IMG/VR virus record: IMGVR_UViG_3300009788_000152
Location: 1 to 45,829 of that record
Length of the DNA stretch: 45,829 nt
DNA from: a virus
Strand: one strand, 5' to 3'
The position numbers and the translations under genes are program-made. The notes beneath the pieces were generated by a model. That model was not told where the DNA came from. It saw only the letters and a list, made by a program, of their open reading frames with translations, and ran no database searches. Positions 34,055-41,289 of the stretch are shown here, piece by piece (within the stretch, counting starts at the first letter, position 1; the number at the start of each line of letters is the position of its first letter).

Positions 34055-35037
34055 TGCCAACGATCCCGTACATAGAGAAAGATTTCGGGCAGACTGCGCT
34101 CTACATAATCGAAGAGGCGGTCAAAATCCTGAATGAGTATCAGAGGCAGGGATTCACCATGACCCTGCGGCAGCTCTACTATCAGTTTGTGGCCCGCGAC
34201 CTATTCCCGGAGAATCGCCGGTGGAGCCGGGTGCCAAACACGAAAAGGTGGATCAAGGACCCCAACGGGACCAAGAATGCTGATCCGAATTACAAATGGA
34301 TGGGCGGGATCGTGAATGATGCCCGGCTGGCTGGCTACATCGACTGGAAAAGGATGGAAGACGTTACCCGGAAACTCGAAGAGGAAAACCACTGGAGCAA
34401 CCCCCGCGAGTTTATGGACACGGTGTACCAGTATCACCTAAACCGCTGGAAGGAACAGCAGTACCGGCCTGAGATATGGATCGAGAAAGACGCACTGATA
34501 GGCGTGATCGAACCGATCTGCAAAAGGCTGGACGTGCCATATTTCTCCTGCCGGGGCTATAACTCTCAATCCGCGATGTGGGAAGCTGCCCAGAGGCTGA
34601 TCGAGCATATTCACGACGATCACGCTCCCTATATTTTCCACATGGGAGACCATGACCCATCAGGGATCGATATGAGCCACGACATCCAAAACCGACTGAG
34701 CCTATTCCTGGAATATGAGGGCTTTGAGATGGAAGCGGATTGGCACTTCAAGCGGATCGCGCTGAGCATGGATCAGATCAATGCGCTGAATCCACCTTCG
34801 GACCCGGCCAAGCTGAGCGATAGCCGGGGGAAAGAATACATCAAAAAATATGGCGACAGGTCATGGGAACTGGATGCCCTATCCCCCGCGACTCTGGCCG
34901 AGCTGATCCAGAATCATGTGGAAGAGATCACCGATGACAACGTGCTATTTGAGGTCGAGGAGCGGGAAGCGAAGCACAAGGAAATCATGCAGGCCGCTGT
35001 CGATGGAATGGATTTTAACGACGAGGAGAAAGAGTAA
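34054..35037 (+). CDS. Toprim protein resembling topoisomerase VI subunit A / Spo11
   Basis: 327 residues; ATG 34054 overlaps the previous stop by one base and is preferred to an upstream in-frame start inside the zinc-ribbon gene. The N-terminal winged-helix part has 'TMTLRQLYYQFVARDLFPEN', with an R-x-x-Y-Y pattern (Y42, Y43) like the catalytic Tyr site of Spo11/TopoVIA. A Toprim domain follows: E144 in 'WIEKDAL' and D199/D201 in 'GDHDPSGIDMS'. 'FSCRGYNSQSAMW' and 'NPAKLSDSRGKEYI' are family-conserved. No partner B (GHKL ATPase) subunit is seen. It may cut or nick DNA, with Tyr chemistry unproven. Confidence 0.7.
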   Translation: MPTIPYIEKDFGQTALYIIEEAVKILNEYQRQGFTMTLRQLYYQFVARDLFPENRRWSRVPNTKRWIKDPNGTKNADPNYKWMGGIVNDARLAGYIDWKRMEDVTRKLEEENHWSNPREFMDTVYQYHLNRWKEQQYRPEIWIEKDALIGVIEPICKRLDVPYFSCRGYNSQSAMWEAAQRLIEHIHDDHAPYIFHMGDHDPSGIDMSHDIQNRLSLFLEYEGFEMEADWHFKRIALSMDQINALNPPSDPAKLSDSRGKEYIKKYGDRSWELDALSPATLAELIQNHVEEITDDNVLFEVEEREAKHKEIMQAAVDGMDFNDEEKE

Positions 35038-35186
35038 TGGCAAAATCACGACCGATACCACCAAGACCAGACCCCTACAAGTATTCAAGCAATGAGAGGA
35101 ATATGCGGGCGCAGAACCGATATTTCTGGCCGCCACTATGGCTAAAAATCGGGTGGTGGCTCAAAGGATATGCGTGGATGACATGA
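35037..35186 (+). CDS. Small Trp-rich protein
   Basis: 49 residues from ATG 35037, overlapping the Toprim gene stop (TAATG). Proline-rich start ('RPIPPRPDPYKYSS') and an aromatic end with six Trp ('FWPPLWLKIGWWLKGYAW'), possibly membrane-interacting. The next gene starts on its stop. No family recognised. Confidence 0.45.
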   Translation: MAKSRPIPPRPDPYKYSSNERNMRAQNRYFWPPLWLKIGWWLKGYAWMT

Positions 35187-35350
35187 GAGCTACCCAGCTC
35201 ATAGAATACCTCAATATGAAAAAAGCGCCCACAGCGGATGAAGAGCTGACGCTGACCCATCTCACCCTCAGGGAGCGCCTGAAGGCAGTGCGTAAAAAAC
35301 ACCGCCAAAAACTAAAGGCCGAGAAACCGAAAGGACTATTTGACAAATGA
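35183..35350 (+). CDS. Small basic protein
   Basis: 55 residues from ATG 35183, overlapping the previous stop (ATGA); an upstream in-frame ATG (35138) lies inside the previous gene. Helical and Lys/Arg-rich at the end ('RERLKAVRKKHRQKLKAEK'). Nucleic-acid contact is possible. Unknown function. Confidence 0.5.
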   Translation: MRATQLIEYLNMKKAPTADEELTLTHLTLRERLKAVRKKHRQKLKAEKPKGLFDK

Positions 35351-35766
35351 AAGCAATCACCCTCTGGCAGCCGTGGGCCTCCCTGGTGGCGCTGAGGATC
35401 AAGCGCTGGGAGACCCGGAACTGGTGGACCAACTACCGGGGACCACTGGCGATCCATGCAGCCGGGAAGAAATCATTCCACAGCCACTATATGAATGCTG
35501 CCCAGACCAGCATCACGGCCCCGGACCTGAAGATCGAGGGCCTACCGTTCGGGGCAATCGTGGCGGTATGCGACCTCACGGATTGCATCGAGATGACCCA
35601 CCAGATGATCATGGAGATGACCGGGCATGAGCGGATGTTGGGCGACTGGTTTGAGGGGCGCTACGCCTGGAAACTGGAGAATGTCCGGGCGCTCGATAAG
35701 CCGATAGTGGTCCTTGGTAAACAGGGCCTATGGTCACTACCACCGTCAATAGAGGAGCAGTTATGA
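35347..35766 (+). CDS. ASCH-domain protein
   Basis: 139 residues; ATG 35347 overlaps the previous stop (ATGA). 'ITLWQPWASLVALRIKRWETRNW' followed by 'YRGPLAIHAAGK' is the hallmark of the ASCH fold, related to the PUA domain and found in RNA-binding and base-modifying proteins (E. coli YqfB removes acetyl groups from N4-acetylcytidine). 'GAIVAVCDLTDCIEM' and a C-terminal 'YAWKLENVRALDKPI' complete the domain. The chain is essentially one domain. A role with modified nucleosides is only inferred. Confidence 0.75.
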   Translation: MKAITLWQPWASLVALRIKRWETRNWWTNYRGPLAIHAAGKKSFHSHYMNAAQTSITAPDLKIEGLPFGAIVAVCDLTDCIEMTHQMIMEMTGHERMLGDWFEGRYAWKLENVRALDKPIVVLGKQGLWSLPPSIEEQL

Positions 35767-36092
35767 ACGACTTACCAACACATATTCAGCGGAGCCACTA
35801 CGTCCCTGACGTTGGCCAGCGGCAGCGGGATAAGCACCTACAGCCCGAGGACATTGAACAATTTAGGCGATCCGAGCGCATGGTCCTGAGAGGGCCGGGA
35901 GCGATAGGGCACCAAGGCTGCAACGTGGTGGCCGTCTTCAAGCACTGCCCGGATGACCTGATGAAAGCGTTCATCCATCGATATAACCAGCACAATTACC
36001 TGATGGATAAGATCGAGCGCCTACAGGCCCACGGCAGGAAAAGGATCAGGCTAACCTTGGCTGCCGCACTCACGCGGAGGCCCCGGCCATGA
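35763..36092 (+). CDS. Hypothetical protein
   Basis: 109 residues from ATG 35763, overlapping the ASCH stop (ATGA). Charged N-terminus ('VGQRQRDKHLQPEDIEQF'), a central 'GCNVVAVFKHCPDD' and a basic helical end. No family recognised. The next gene overlaps by four bases. Confidence 0.45.
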   Translation: MNDLPTHIQRSHYVPDVGQRQRDKHLQPEDIEQFRRSERMVLRGPGAIGHQGCNVVAVFKHCPDDLMKAFIHRYNQHNYLMDKIERLQAHGRKRIRLTLAAALTRRPRP

Positions 36093-36397
36093 GCGTATCC
36101 CTCAACGGGGCTACGAAATGGATGGGGGTCAATTTTCCATTCTTTTGCAGGCGGGTATGCAAACTGTGTATCAAAACCGACGCGACAGAAGTGATGCTGT
36201 TGGCTTGTCCAGTTATCAGGATGGATGCCTATAGGTACCTGCACGGGAGGCTTAGTCCTGCCCGGATACCGGCGGCATTGGGGGACGCGATTTCCGAGAG
36301 CGTGACAGAAGAATTGGTGGGAGCAGTCTTGCATGAAACACCGGGGCCGCGAAGCAACGGACACGACTTTTCTCAACATCGGAAGGAACTCAAATGA
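36089..36397 (+). CDS. Cys-motif protein, copy 1 of a tandem pair
   Basis: 102 residues; ATG 36089 overlaps the previous stop (ATGA). Contains 'FFCRRVCKLCIKTDATE' and 'ACPVIRMDAYRYL', a CxxxCxxC...C set likely to hold a metal, followed by 'ISESVTEELVGAVLH'. The next gene repeats the same blocks, so the two arose by duplication. Its last ~20 residues are extra. Role unknown. Confidence 0.55.
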   Translation: MSVSLNGATKWMGVNFPFFCRRVCKLCIKTDATEVMLLACPVIRMDAYRYLHGRLSPARIPAALGDAISESVTEELVGAVLHETPGPRSNGHDFSQHRKELK

Positions 36398-36426
36398 AAT
36401 ATTATGGAGCTCCTGGAATCGAATGA
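36394..36426 (+). CDS. Possible 10-residue coupling minicistron
   Basis: An ATG at 36394 overlaps the previous stop (ATGA), reads ten codons (MKYYGAPGIE) and ends in a TGA that overlaps the ATG of the next gene in the same ATGA way. It bridges a 25-base gap by two overlaps, so ribosomes could pass from one paralogue to the other. Could be chance. Confidence 0.25.
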   Translation: MKYYGAPGIE

Positions 36427-36743
36427 ACAACGGCGTAGAATTGGTGAACGGGCACCAGCACCGAAAGAATGCCGCCCCAGAGGAAAAGACCTTCGCCTTT
36501 TTCTGCCGCCGGGTATGTAAGCAATGCAACAGGACTCCGGGCGATTCCACTACCCAGCTATTAGAGCAATGTCCAGTTATCCGGTTGGACGCCTACCTAC
36601 AGCTGAGGAAGGAAAACAGCACGGCTAAGGTAGCAGTGCTCATGGGACCATATATCACGGAAACAATCACCCCCGAGCTGGTTGCCTGCGTGAGCTACGT
36701 CCCCGCCAATGATCTGAGGAAACCGAAGGGAGATACTGGATGA
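36423..36743 (+). CDS. Cys-motif protein, copy 2 of a tandem pair
   Basis: 106 residues from ATG 36423; the frame is open further upstream, but that part lies inside copy 1. 'FFCRRVCKQCNRTPGDST', 'QCPVIRLDAYLQL' and 'ITETITPELVACVSY' align with the copy 1 blocks in order. The spacer between the Cys motif and 'CPVIR' is a few residues longer. It keeps the same putative metal ligands. Function unknown. Confidence 0.55.
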   Translation: MNNGVELVNGHQHRKNAAPEEKTFAFFCRRVCKQCNRTPGDSTTQLLEQCPVIRLDAYLQLRKENSTAKVAVLMGPYITETITPELVACVSYVPANDLRKPKGDTG

Positions 36744-37150
36744 CCGTAGGCGAATACACAATCGCGTCCCACGACGCCTGTGCTGACTGCGGCATCTGCT
36801 GTCAGGTGTTCTTCAAGGGGAAAAATACCAATGGCTCAGCAAATCTAACACCCCGGTCAAAACGGTGGGTCGAGCAGGAGATGGAGCCACTGACCCCTGA
36901 GCAGGCCATTGCACTGGACCTGCTGGCCTTCACTCCAGAGCAGATAATGGAATATACCGCCGAAGGCTATGAGCTGGCGCGGTGTATCCTACTTGACCCG
37001 GAAACCAAGAGATGCACAGACTATGAAAATCGACCGTCGGGGTGCGTGGATTATCCAACCTACTGCACAGTGAAGCAGCACAAGCATTGCCCCCTATACG
37101 ATCTGATAATTGCCGAACGAGAAGCAGAGGAGCCGGTGACCAGTGAGTGA
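36740..37150 (+). CDS. YkgJ-type Cys-cluster protein
   Basis: 136 residues; ATG 36740 overlaps the previous stop (ATGA). 'CADCGICCQVFF' (C14, C17, C20, C21) followed by 'CILLDPETKRCTDYENRPSGC' and 'DYPTYC' is the CxxCGxCC ... C ... C-x-x-Y-x-x-RP-x-x-C pattern of the YkgJ family, described as zinc- or iron-chelating. These domains accompany oxidoreductase or modification systems in bacteria. The substrate is unknown. The next gene overlaps by eight bases. Confidence 0.7.
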   Translation: MTVGEYTIASHDACADCGICCQVFFKGKNTNGSANLTPRSKRWVEQEMEPLTPEQAIALDLLAFTPEQIMEYTAEGYELARCILLDPETKRCTDYENRPSGCVDYPTYCTVKQHKHCPLYDLIIAEREAEEPVTSE

Positions 37151-37862
37151 TTTCAAGGAAGCGGACCTTGGCCCCTTGGTGGTGCAGTTCCTCCAGCAGC
37201 AGGGCTATGAGATTTATCAGGAAGTGCGGATGGGCGGAGTTGGAACCTCGATTGTGGACTTAATAGGGAAGCGCGGCTCCCTGCTCCACGGAGTAGAGCT
37301 CAAAAAGAACCTGAGCATGGCGGTGATCCGTCAGGCCCACAGGAACCGGGAGGATGTTCACTTCTCCAGCGTAGCTATCTCCGCCCGCCGTCATCGCTAT
37401 GGCCACGTGATCCGCACAGAGGACCGGGAGTTCGCCATTAATGTCTGCCGGGATTATAGGTTGGGGGTCTTTGAAGTATTTATGGAGGATGACAAGATCA
37501 CCGAAACTGTCCCCGCCCAGCGGATCAAGGGTCACGAAGAGCACGTGGAAAATACAGTAATTCCCTTGCTCCACGATAACCAACGGTTAAATTCAGGCTT
37601 CGCCAATGCTGGAACTAAAGGGGGCGGCTACCACACCCCCTATAAAGAGATGATAGGAATAGTCAAATCCTACATACAAGATAATCCTGGGTGCGAGATC
37701 ATGTCGATCCTCGCGCACCTGGGAGAAGAGCTCCGGCAATCCCGAATAACATACGTCCCACGAAGCAGCACCCTCATGGCGAACTTGAAAAGCGTCGAGG
37801 GGAGTTGGTGCATTATCAAAAGGCCGAAGGGCAAGAGGACCAATGCCTTTTTCTGCATGTGA
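37143..37862 (+). CDS. PD-(D/E)XK nuclease-like protein with C-terminal helical domain
   Basis: 239 residues; the start at 37143 overlaps the previous end. 'YEIYQEVRMGGVGTSIVDLIG' and 'GVELKKNLSMAVIRQAHRN' supply D39, E52 and K54, the active-site spacing of restriction-type nucleases, and a basic 'ARRHRYGHVIRTED' segment follows. Residues ~165-239 look like a winged helix ('YKEMIGIVKSYIQDNPGCEI', 'SRITYVPRSSTLMANLKSV'). It may be a structure-specific or recombination nuclease, or act in exclusion. Cleavage specificity unknown. Confidence 0.65.
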   Translation: MSDFKEADLGPLVVQFLQQQGYEIYQEVRMGGVGTSIVDLIGKRGSLLHGVELKKNLSMAVIRQAHRNREDVHFSSVAISARRHRYGHVIRTEDREFAINVCRDYRLGVFEVFMEDDKITETVPAQRIKGHEEHVENTVIPLLHDNQRLNSGFANAGTKGGGYHTPYKEMIGIVKSYIQDNPGCEIMSILAHLGEELRQSRITYVPRSSTLMANLKSVEGSWCIIKRPKGKRTNAFFCM

Positions 37863-37884
37863 GGCTACCCGAGAGGGGGAGATT

Positions 37885-38478
37885 TTGGAACGGAAAAAAT
37901 TCATAATAGGTGGAGCTGTATTCATGCTGATGCCCAAGCTCCTGTTGCCTAAGCAGGAGGAGGAGCCACTGACACCGAAGGAAGAGTGGGATAAGTGGGC
38001 CACCCCAGAGCAGAAAGCATTCGCCCTGAAGTGCATCCAGTATGGCCAGCAAGCAATGATCCCACGGGGTCATTCCCTGGCGGGGCTGGCATGGATGGAG
38101 TCATCGCTGGGAGCGAAGACAGACCACGGCGAGGAGCGATCCTACGGCCCGTTTGGGATGGGACTGGTCACTGCTAACCATGTCCGGCAGAAGCTGCGGA
38201 AAGACTTCAGCCTGAGCGACCTGGAAGACTGGAGCGATGAAGCAGTCATCGCCCTGCTGGAAGACGATTTCGAGTATGCCGCCGATATGGCGATCTGGCT
38301 ATTCGAGTATCACAGGATATGGTTCATCGCCCAAAAGTACAGCCCGCAACAGAGCTGGAAATTTGCTGCCCAGAAGTATGCAGGTTGGAAGCGCTGGCGG
38401 GGCCGGAAGAGCTATGGCCGGGTATTCAACGCCCGAGTGAAATTCCTAAAATCCAATACTGACTGGGGTGAGATATGA
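37885..38478 (+). CDS. Signal-anchored lytic transglycosylase (SLT-like)
   Basis: 197 residues from TTG 37885, chosen because AGGGGGAG stands just upstream and gives a short charged N-terminus before the membrane segment; an ATG at 37843 is in frame but overlaps the nuclease gene. Residues ~6-22 ('FIIGGAVFMLMPKLLLP') form a signal anchor. The SLT core has 'GHSLAGLAWMESSLGAKTDH' with the catalytic Glu at 72 and 'SYGPFGMGLVT', the usual second motif. It cuts peptidoglycan glycan strands. It sits in the early region, away from the lysis block, where a related-function gene is frameshifted. Confidence 0.7.
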   Translation: MERKKFIIGGAVFMLMPKLLLPKQEEEPLTPKEEWDKWATPEQKAFALKCIQYGQQAMIPRGHSLAGLAWMESSLGAKTDHGEERSYGPFGMGLVTANHVRQKLRKDFSLSDLEDWSDEAVIALLEDDFEYAADMAIWLFEYHRIWFIAQKYSPQQSWKFAAQKYAGWKRWRGRKSYGRVFNARVKFLKSNTDWGEI

Positions 38479-38819
38479 TTTCGGTAAAGAATGTTGGGAA
38501 GCTGGAGCCGGGCACGATCCTATACAGGATCGACCGGGACGTGGACGAGATGAAAATTCTAACGACTCCCCCGGTCCAGAGGCGCACCGCACATAGGGTC
38601 TACTTTGAAGGTCTAAACAGAGCTACCAGCTGGTCTACTTGGCGAGGCAAAACGGTAGTCGAAAACGATTATTTTCTCACGGAGAGAGAAGCCTTCATCG
38701 AATCCATCCATCAACTGCGGCTACATCAGTTCGACGCCGAGGACAGAGCCAAGGAGCTGTCCGATCTGCTGAATCTCGCTGAGGCGGCGGCCAAAAAGGA
38801 AGGCTGGATCGATGGGTAA
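38475..38819 (+). CDS. Hypothetical protein
   Basis: 114 residues; ATG 38475 overlaps the previous stop (ATGA). Beta-rich first half ('LEPGTILYRIDRDVDEMKI') and a helical second half ('LSDLLNLAEAAAKKEGW'). No family recognised. Ends eight bases into the next gene. Confidence 0.45.
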   Translation: MISVKNVGKLEPGTILYRIDRDVDEMKILTTPPVQRRTAHRVYFEGLNRATSWSTWRGKTVVENDYFLTEREAFIESIHQLRLHQFDAEDRAKELSDLLNLAEAAAKKEGWIDG

Positions 38820-39240
38820 AATAGTCAATGCCAAGGGACTGCGGATATTTATCGAGGGTAAAGAGGTCAACCATAAGCTACCCGATCCACTGGACAATTT
38901 GAAGGAAGACCCCTGTGCCCCGACAGGCTGCATCTACTACACTACTGGCGAGGCGAGGGATTACTGTGCGATCCGTTATGAGGTCTGTCCCTATGGGAAT
39001 CAGCGGTTTGCGACCACCGGTGACATCAAACGGGCAATAAAGGCTTGGGGACATCGGGCGAGAATCCAGCTAATCCACATAGAAAAAGAGAAGCGGGCTG
39101 TGCTCACGATCTGGACAAGTCCCAAAAGCATCCTGTGGTTGAGCAAAAGTCTATCGAATCGGTTGTCGGGAAACGTGGAATTAAAAATACGACCCCTGTC
39201 CTGGTGGCGCTGCTGGCTCAGGAAGGTGCAGGTTATATGA
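38812..39240 (+). CDS. Hypothetical Cys-containing protein
   Basis: 142 residues; ATG 38812 overlaps the previous end. Cys residues cluster in 'DPCAPTGCIYYT', 'DYCAIRYEVCPYG' and near the end ('WWRCWLRK'). The middle holds a strand-helix pattern ('ARIQLIHIEKEKRAVLTIW'). Function unknown. Confidence 0.4.
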   Translation: MGKIVNAKGLRIFIEGKEVNHKLPDPLDNLKEDPCAPTGCIYYTTGEARDYCAIRYEVCPYGNQRFATTGDIKRAIKAWGHRARIQLIHIEKEKRAVLTIWTSPKSILWLSKSLSNRLSGNVELKIRPLSWWRCWLRKVQVI

Positions 39241-39431
39241 AAGCAGTGAAGCCGCCCCCAGAGATCAACGGGGCTAAGGACCTGGAACCGGTGGAGCCGG
39301 AGGAGGTCGAGGGGATTATTGGGACTGCCGATCAAGCGGTCGTGGAATTGGAAATTATTCAATCAAGGGGGGGTGACATATCTGTCAGTACCCCCCTGAC
39401 AGAAACGGCAGACCATCGAGGGGAGAAATAA
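39237..39431 (+). CDS. Small hypothetical protein
   Basis: 64 residues from ATG 39237, overlapping the previous stop (ATGA), with GGAAGG upstream. Pro/Glu-rich ('EPVEPEEVEGIIGTADQAV'), probably flexible. The same frame continues far upstream inside the previous gene, but no better start is seen. Confidence 0.4.
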   Translation: MKAVKPPPEINGAKDLEPVEPEEVEGIIGTADQAVVELEIIQSRGGDISVSTPLTETADHRGEK

Positions 39432-39451
39432 GGAATGAGGAGGCAGGATTT

Positions 39452-39778
39452 ATGAACGATACAATCAAAACCAGCGTAGCCTACCCGTGGGCCTTGGCAA
39501 TGTACGGGGGGTTGGAGCTGGGGAAACGCTTCAGGACCAGACTGATGTTTTTGACCCGAGAGGAAGTCACCGACGGCATCGTCACCGGCTACTTTGGCCG
39601 ATCTGCGAAGCGCTTCCCCAATGGTACCGTACAGTTGGCCAAGAGGGACCGGCGGATACCGGTCAGGTGTGTATTCGAGGACTGGCGGCACCGGCCCTCA
39701 CCTCATCAGGTCCGGGAAGCCAAGAAAAAGGTCCCGGTCTGTTCAGCGGTGTATGAGTATGAGGAGCGACTGAAGTGA
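39452..39778 (+). CDS. Hypothetical basic protein
   Basis: 108 residues, ATG 39452 behind GGAGGCAGGATTT. 'SVAYPWALAMYGGLELGKRFRT' then a strongly basic second half ('RRIPVRCVFEDWRHRPSPHQVREAKKK'). Not recognised. It follows a 20-base gap and precedes a 40-base one. Confidence 0.45.
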   Translation: MNDTIKTSVAYPWALAMYGGLELGKRFRTRLMFLTREEVTDGIVTGYFGRSAKRFPNGTVQLAKRDRRIPVRCVFEDWRHRPSPHQVREAKKKVPVCSAVYEYEERLK

Positions 39779-39818
39779 GAGGTATCCCGATCAGTGAACA
39801 AACCAAGAGGACAATTTT

Positions 39819-40169
39819 ATGAAGGTCAATAAAAAACAGTGGCACTTGATTACCAATGTCTTCGCCCGGATCACCACCTTATTCCAGATCGCCGGGGAGC
39901 GAATTCAGGACATAATACGGGTGCTGAAGTTCATGGCCCGGATCGAATTCGAGGTCGAGCGAGAAGTGGCCCAATGCAGCTCCTGCCTATTTGGGTATAG
40001 TGGCGACACTGACAACGGCCACATCCTTCTGGGGGGCGACTGCCGGGAAAGTCCACCGGTTCAGCTGGTCCAGCCTTATACCGAGAATGCTGCTTCTATC
40101 GAGACAAGTTTTCCCAAAGTCAATGCCGCTGAATGGTGCGGCCACTTCCGCCGGAGAAATCCAAAATGA
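39819..40169 (+). CDS. Hypothetical protein with Cys pair
   Basis: 116 residues, ATG 39819 behind AAGAGGACAATTTT. Helical first half; 'VAQCSSCLFGYSGDTD' and 'AEWCGHFRRR' could bind metal. No family recognised. Confidence 0.4.
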   Translation: MKVNKKQWHLITNVFARITTLFQIAGERIQDIIRVLKFMARIEFEVEREVAQCSSCLFGYSGDTDNGHILLGGDCRESPPVQLVQPYTENAASIETSFPKVNAAEWCGHFRRRNPK

Positions 40170-40279
40170 GTAGACTGAAAATGATCCTCTATATTCTCCT
40201 CATTGCTGCCATATTCCTGTCAGCCGTGGTCTGGAGTATCATGGAAGTGATGGTAGCAAAAAAGGTCCTCTTTCCATGA
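40166..40279 (+). CDS. 37-residue single-pass membrane peptide
   Basis: ATG 40166 overlaps the previous stop (ATGA) and the stop overlaps the next ATG. A hydrophobic helix ('MILYILLIAAIFLSAVVW') fills the middle, with basic residues on both sides. It could be a small regulator of a host membrane protein. Function unknown. Confidence 0.5.
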   Translation: MSRLKMILYILLIAAIFLSAVVWSIMEVMVAKKVLFP

Positions 40280-40998
40280 TGGAGAATATCCATGTCCGGG
40301 TGGTGAACGGCGTCCTGAAGTTCTACTTCGGGGAATTAGACGTGACACCGTTCGCTACTGGGCCAAGTCCCTCGACTGGCCAGAAGCAGCGCTATCCGGG
40401 CCGATTCCTGCCCTACCTGAATGCCCACTATCACTTGATGGATCAGCGGATACTGGAGATGTTTTCCGGCAGTGGCCAGCTCAAGGAATACCGCCTTGAA
40501 CTGGATATGAAGCAGGACTTCGAGGAGTACAACCGGGTAGTGACTGCGGACTTCAGGGCGGAGACTGGGGCAGACATTATCGCGCCGTATGATGCCCTGA
40601 ACTGGAAGGGTAGCAACTTCGATGTTGTGTTGGCCGATCCGCCGTACAACGCAGGCTACAGCAGCGAATGGACCAAACATGCCGACCACCTGCCAAAGCC
40701 GATGCGGATTCAGGCTGAAGCGGTCAAGGTCCTACGGATGGGCGGCCTGTGCATGATTATGCACGTTATCCAAGTTCCCACCTACAAAAAGAACGGGGTC
40801 AAGGCCATTGCTTACCATCCCCTGTTCACCGGCCCGAACAATGCCCACAGGCTCCTGAGTGTGTTCGAGAAAGTCATGGAGTGGGACGAGGCACAGGATA
40901 AGTACCGGGATGAGCCGGAACCGGATATGCCTGTCGAGCACAACGCGATGCAGACCATGTTCGGTTTTGGCGAGCGGCAGGCGGAGCGCCAGCCATGA
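40276..40998 (+). CDS. DPPY-type DNA methyltransferase-like protein
   Basis: 240 residues; ATG 40276 overlaps the previous stop. The SAM-binding motif I is 'LEMFSGSG' (62-67 region) and the amino-methyltransferase motif IV is 'VVLADPPYNAGYSSEW' with DPPY at 121-124, so it would methylate adenine N6 or cytosine N4. No target-recognition domain stands out and the chain is short. It could protect phage DNA from host restriction or mark replicated DNA. Sequence preference unknown. Confidence 0.75.
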   Translation: MMENIHVRVVNGVLKFYFGELDVTPFATGPSPSTGQKQRYPGRFLPYLNAHYHLMDQRILEMFSGSGQLKEYRLELDMKQDFEEYNRVVTADFRAETGADIIAPYDALNWKGSNFDVVLADPPYNAGYSSEWTKHADHLPKPMRIQAEAVKVLRMGGLCMIMHVIQVPTYKKNGVKAIAYHPLFTGPNNAHRLLSVFEKVMEWDEAQDKYRDEPEPDMPVEHNAMQTMFGFGERQAERQP

Positions 40999-41288
40999 GC
41001 ATCTGCTTTGATCCCGTGGATGGTCCCCCGGTGAACTGCATGAATGGGAAGCCATTCACGCTCGTCGATGGTCCCTTTGATGGCTCGTCGGGACGCTGTT
41101 GTATAAATGGTAGCGATGAAGATGGCCAGATGCAACACAAGGATGGGATTTACCGGGATGATATTGTGTTGCAGGATAATAATGCAATATATGTGGGAGA
41201 TCAACAGCCGGTGCTCCACGAATACCTATTGGATGACATAGATGGAACATATCTATACTCCAGAAAGCTGGAGGAATCGGAGTGTTAA
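40995..41288 (+). CDS. Hypothetical protein
   Basis: 97 residues; ATG 40995 overlaps the methyltransferase stop (ATGA). Acidic, with 'DGSSGRCCINGSDEDG' and a strand-rich end ('DIDGTYLYSRKL'). Not recognised. It may belong functionally to its upstream neighbour. Confidence 0.45.
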   Translation: MSICFDPVDGPPVNCMNGKPFTLVDGPFDGSSGRCCINGSDEDGQMQHKDGIYRDDIVLQDNNAIYVGDQQPVLHEYLLDDIDGTYLYSRKLEESEC

Positions 41289-41289
41289 A

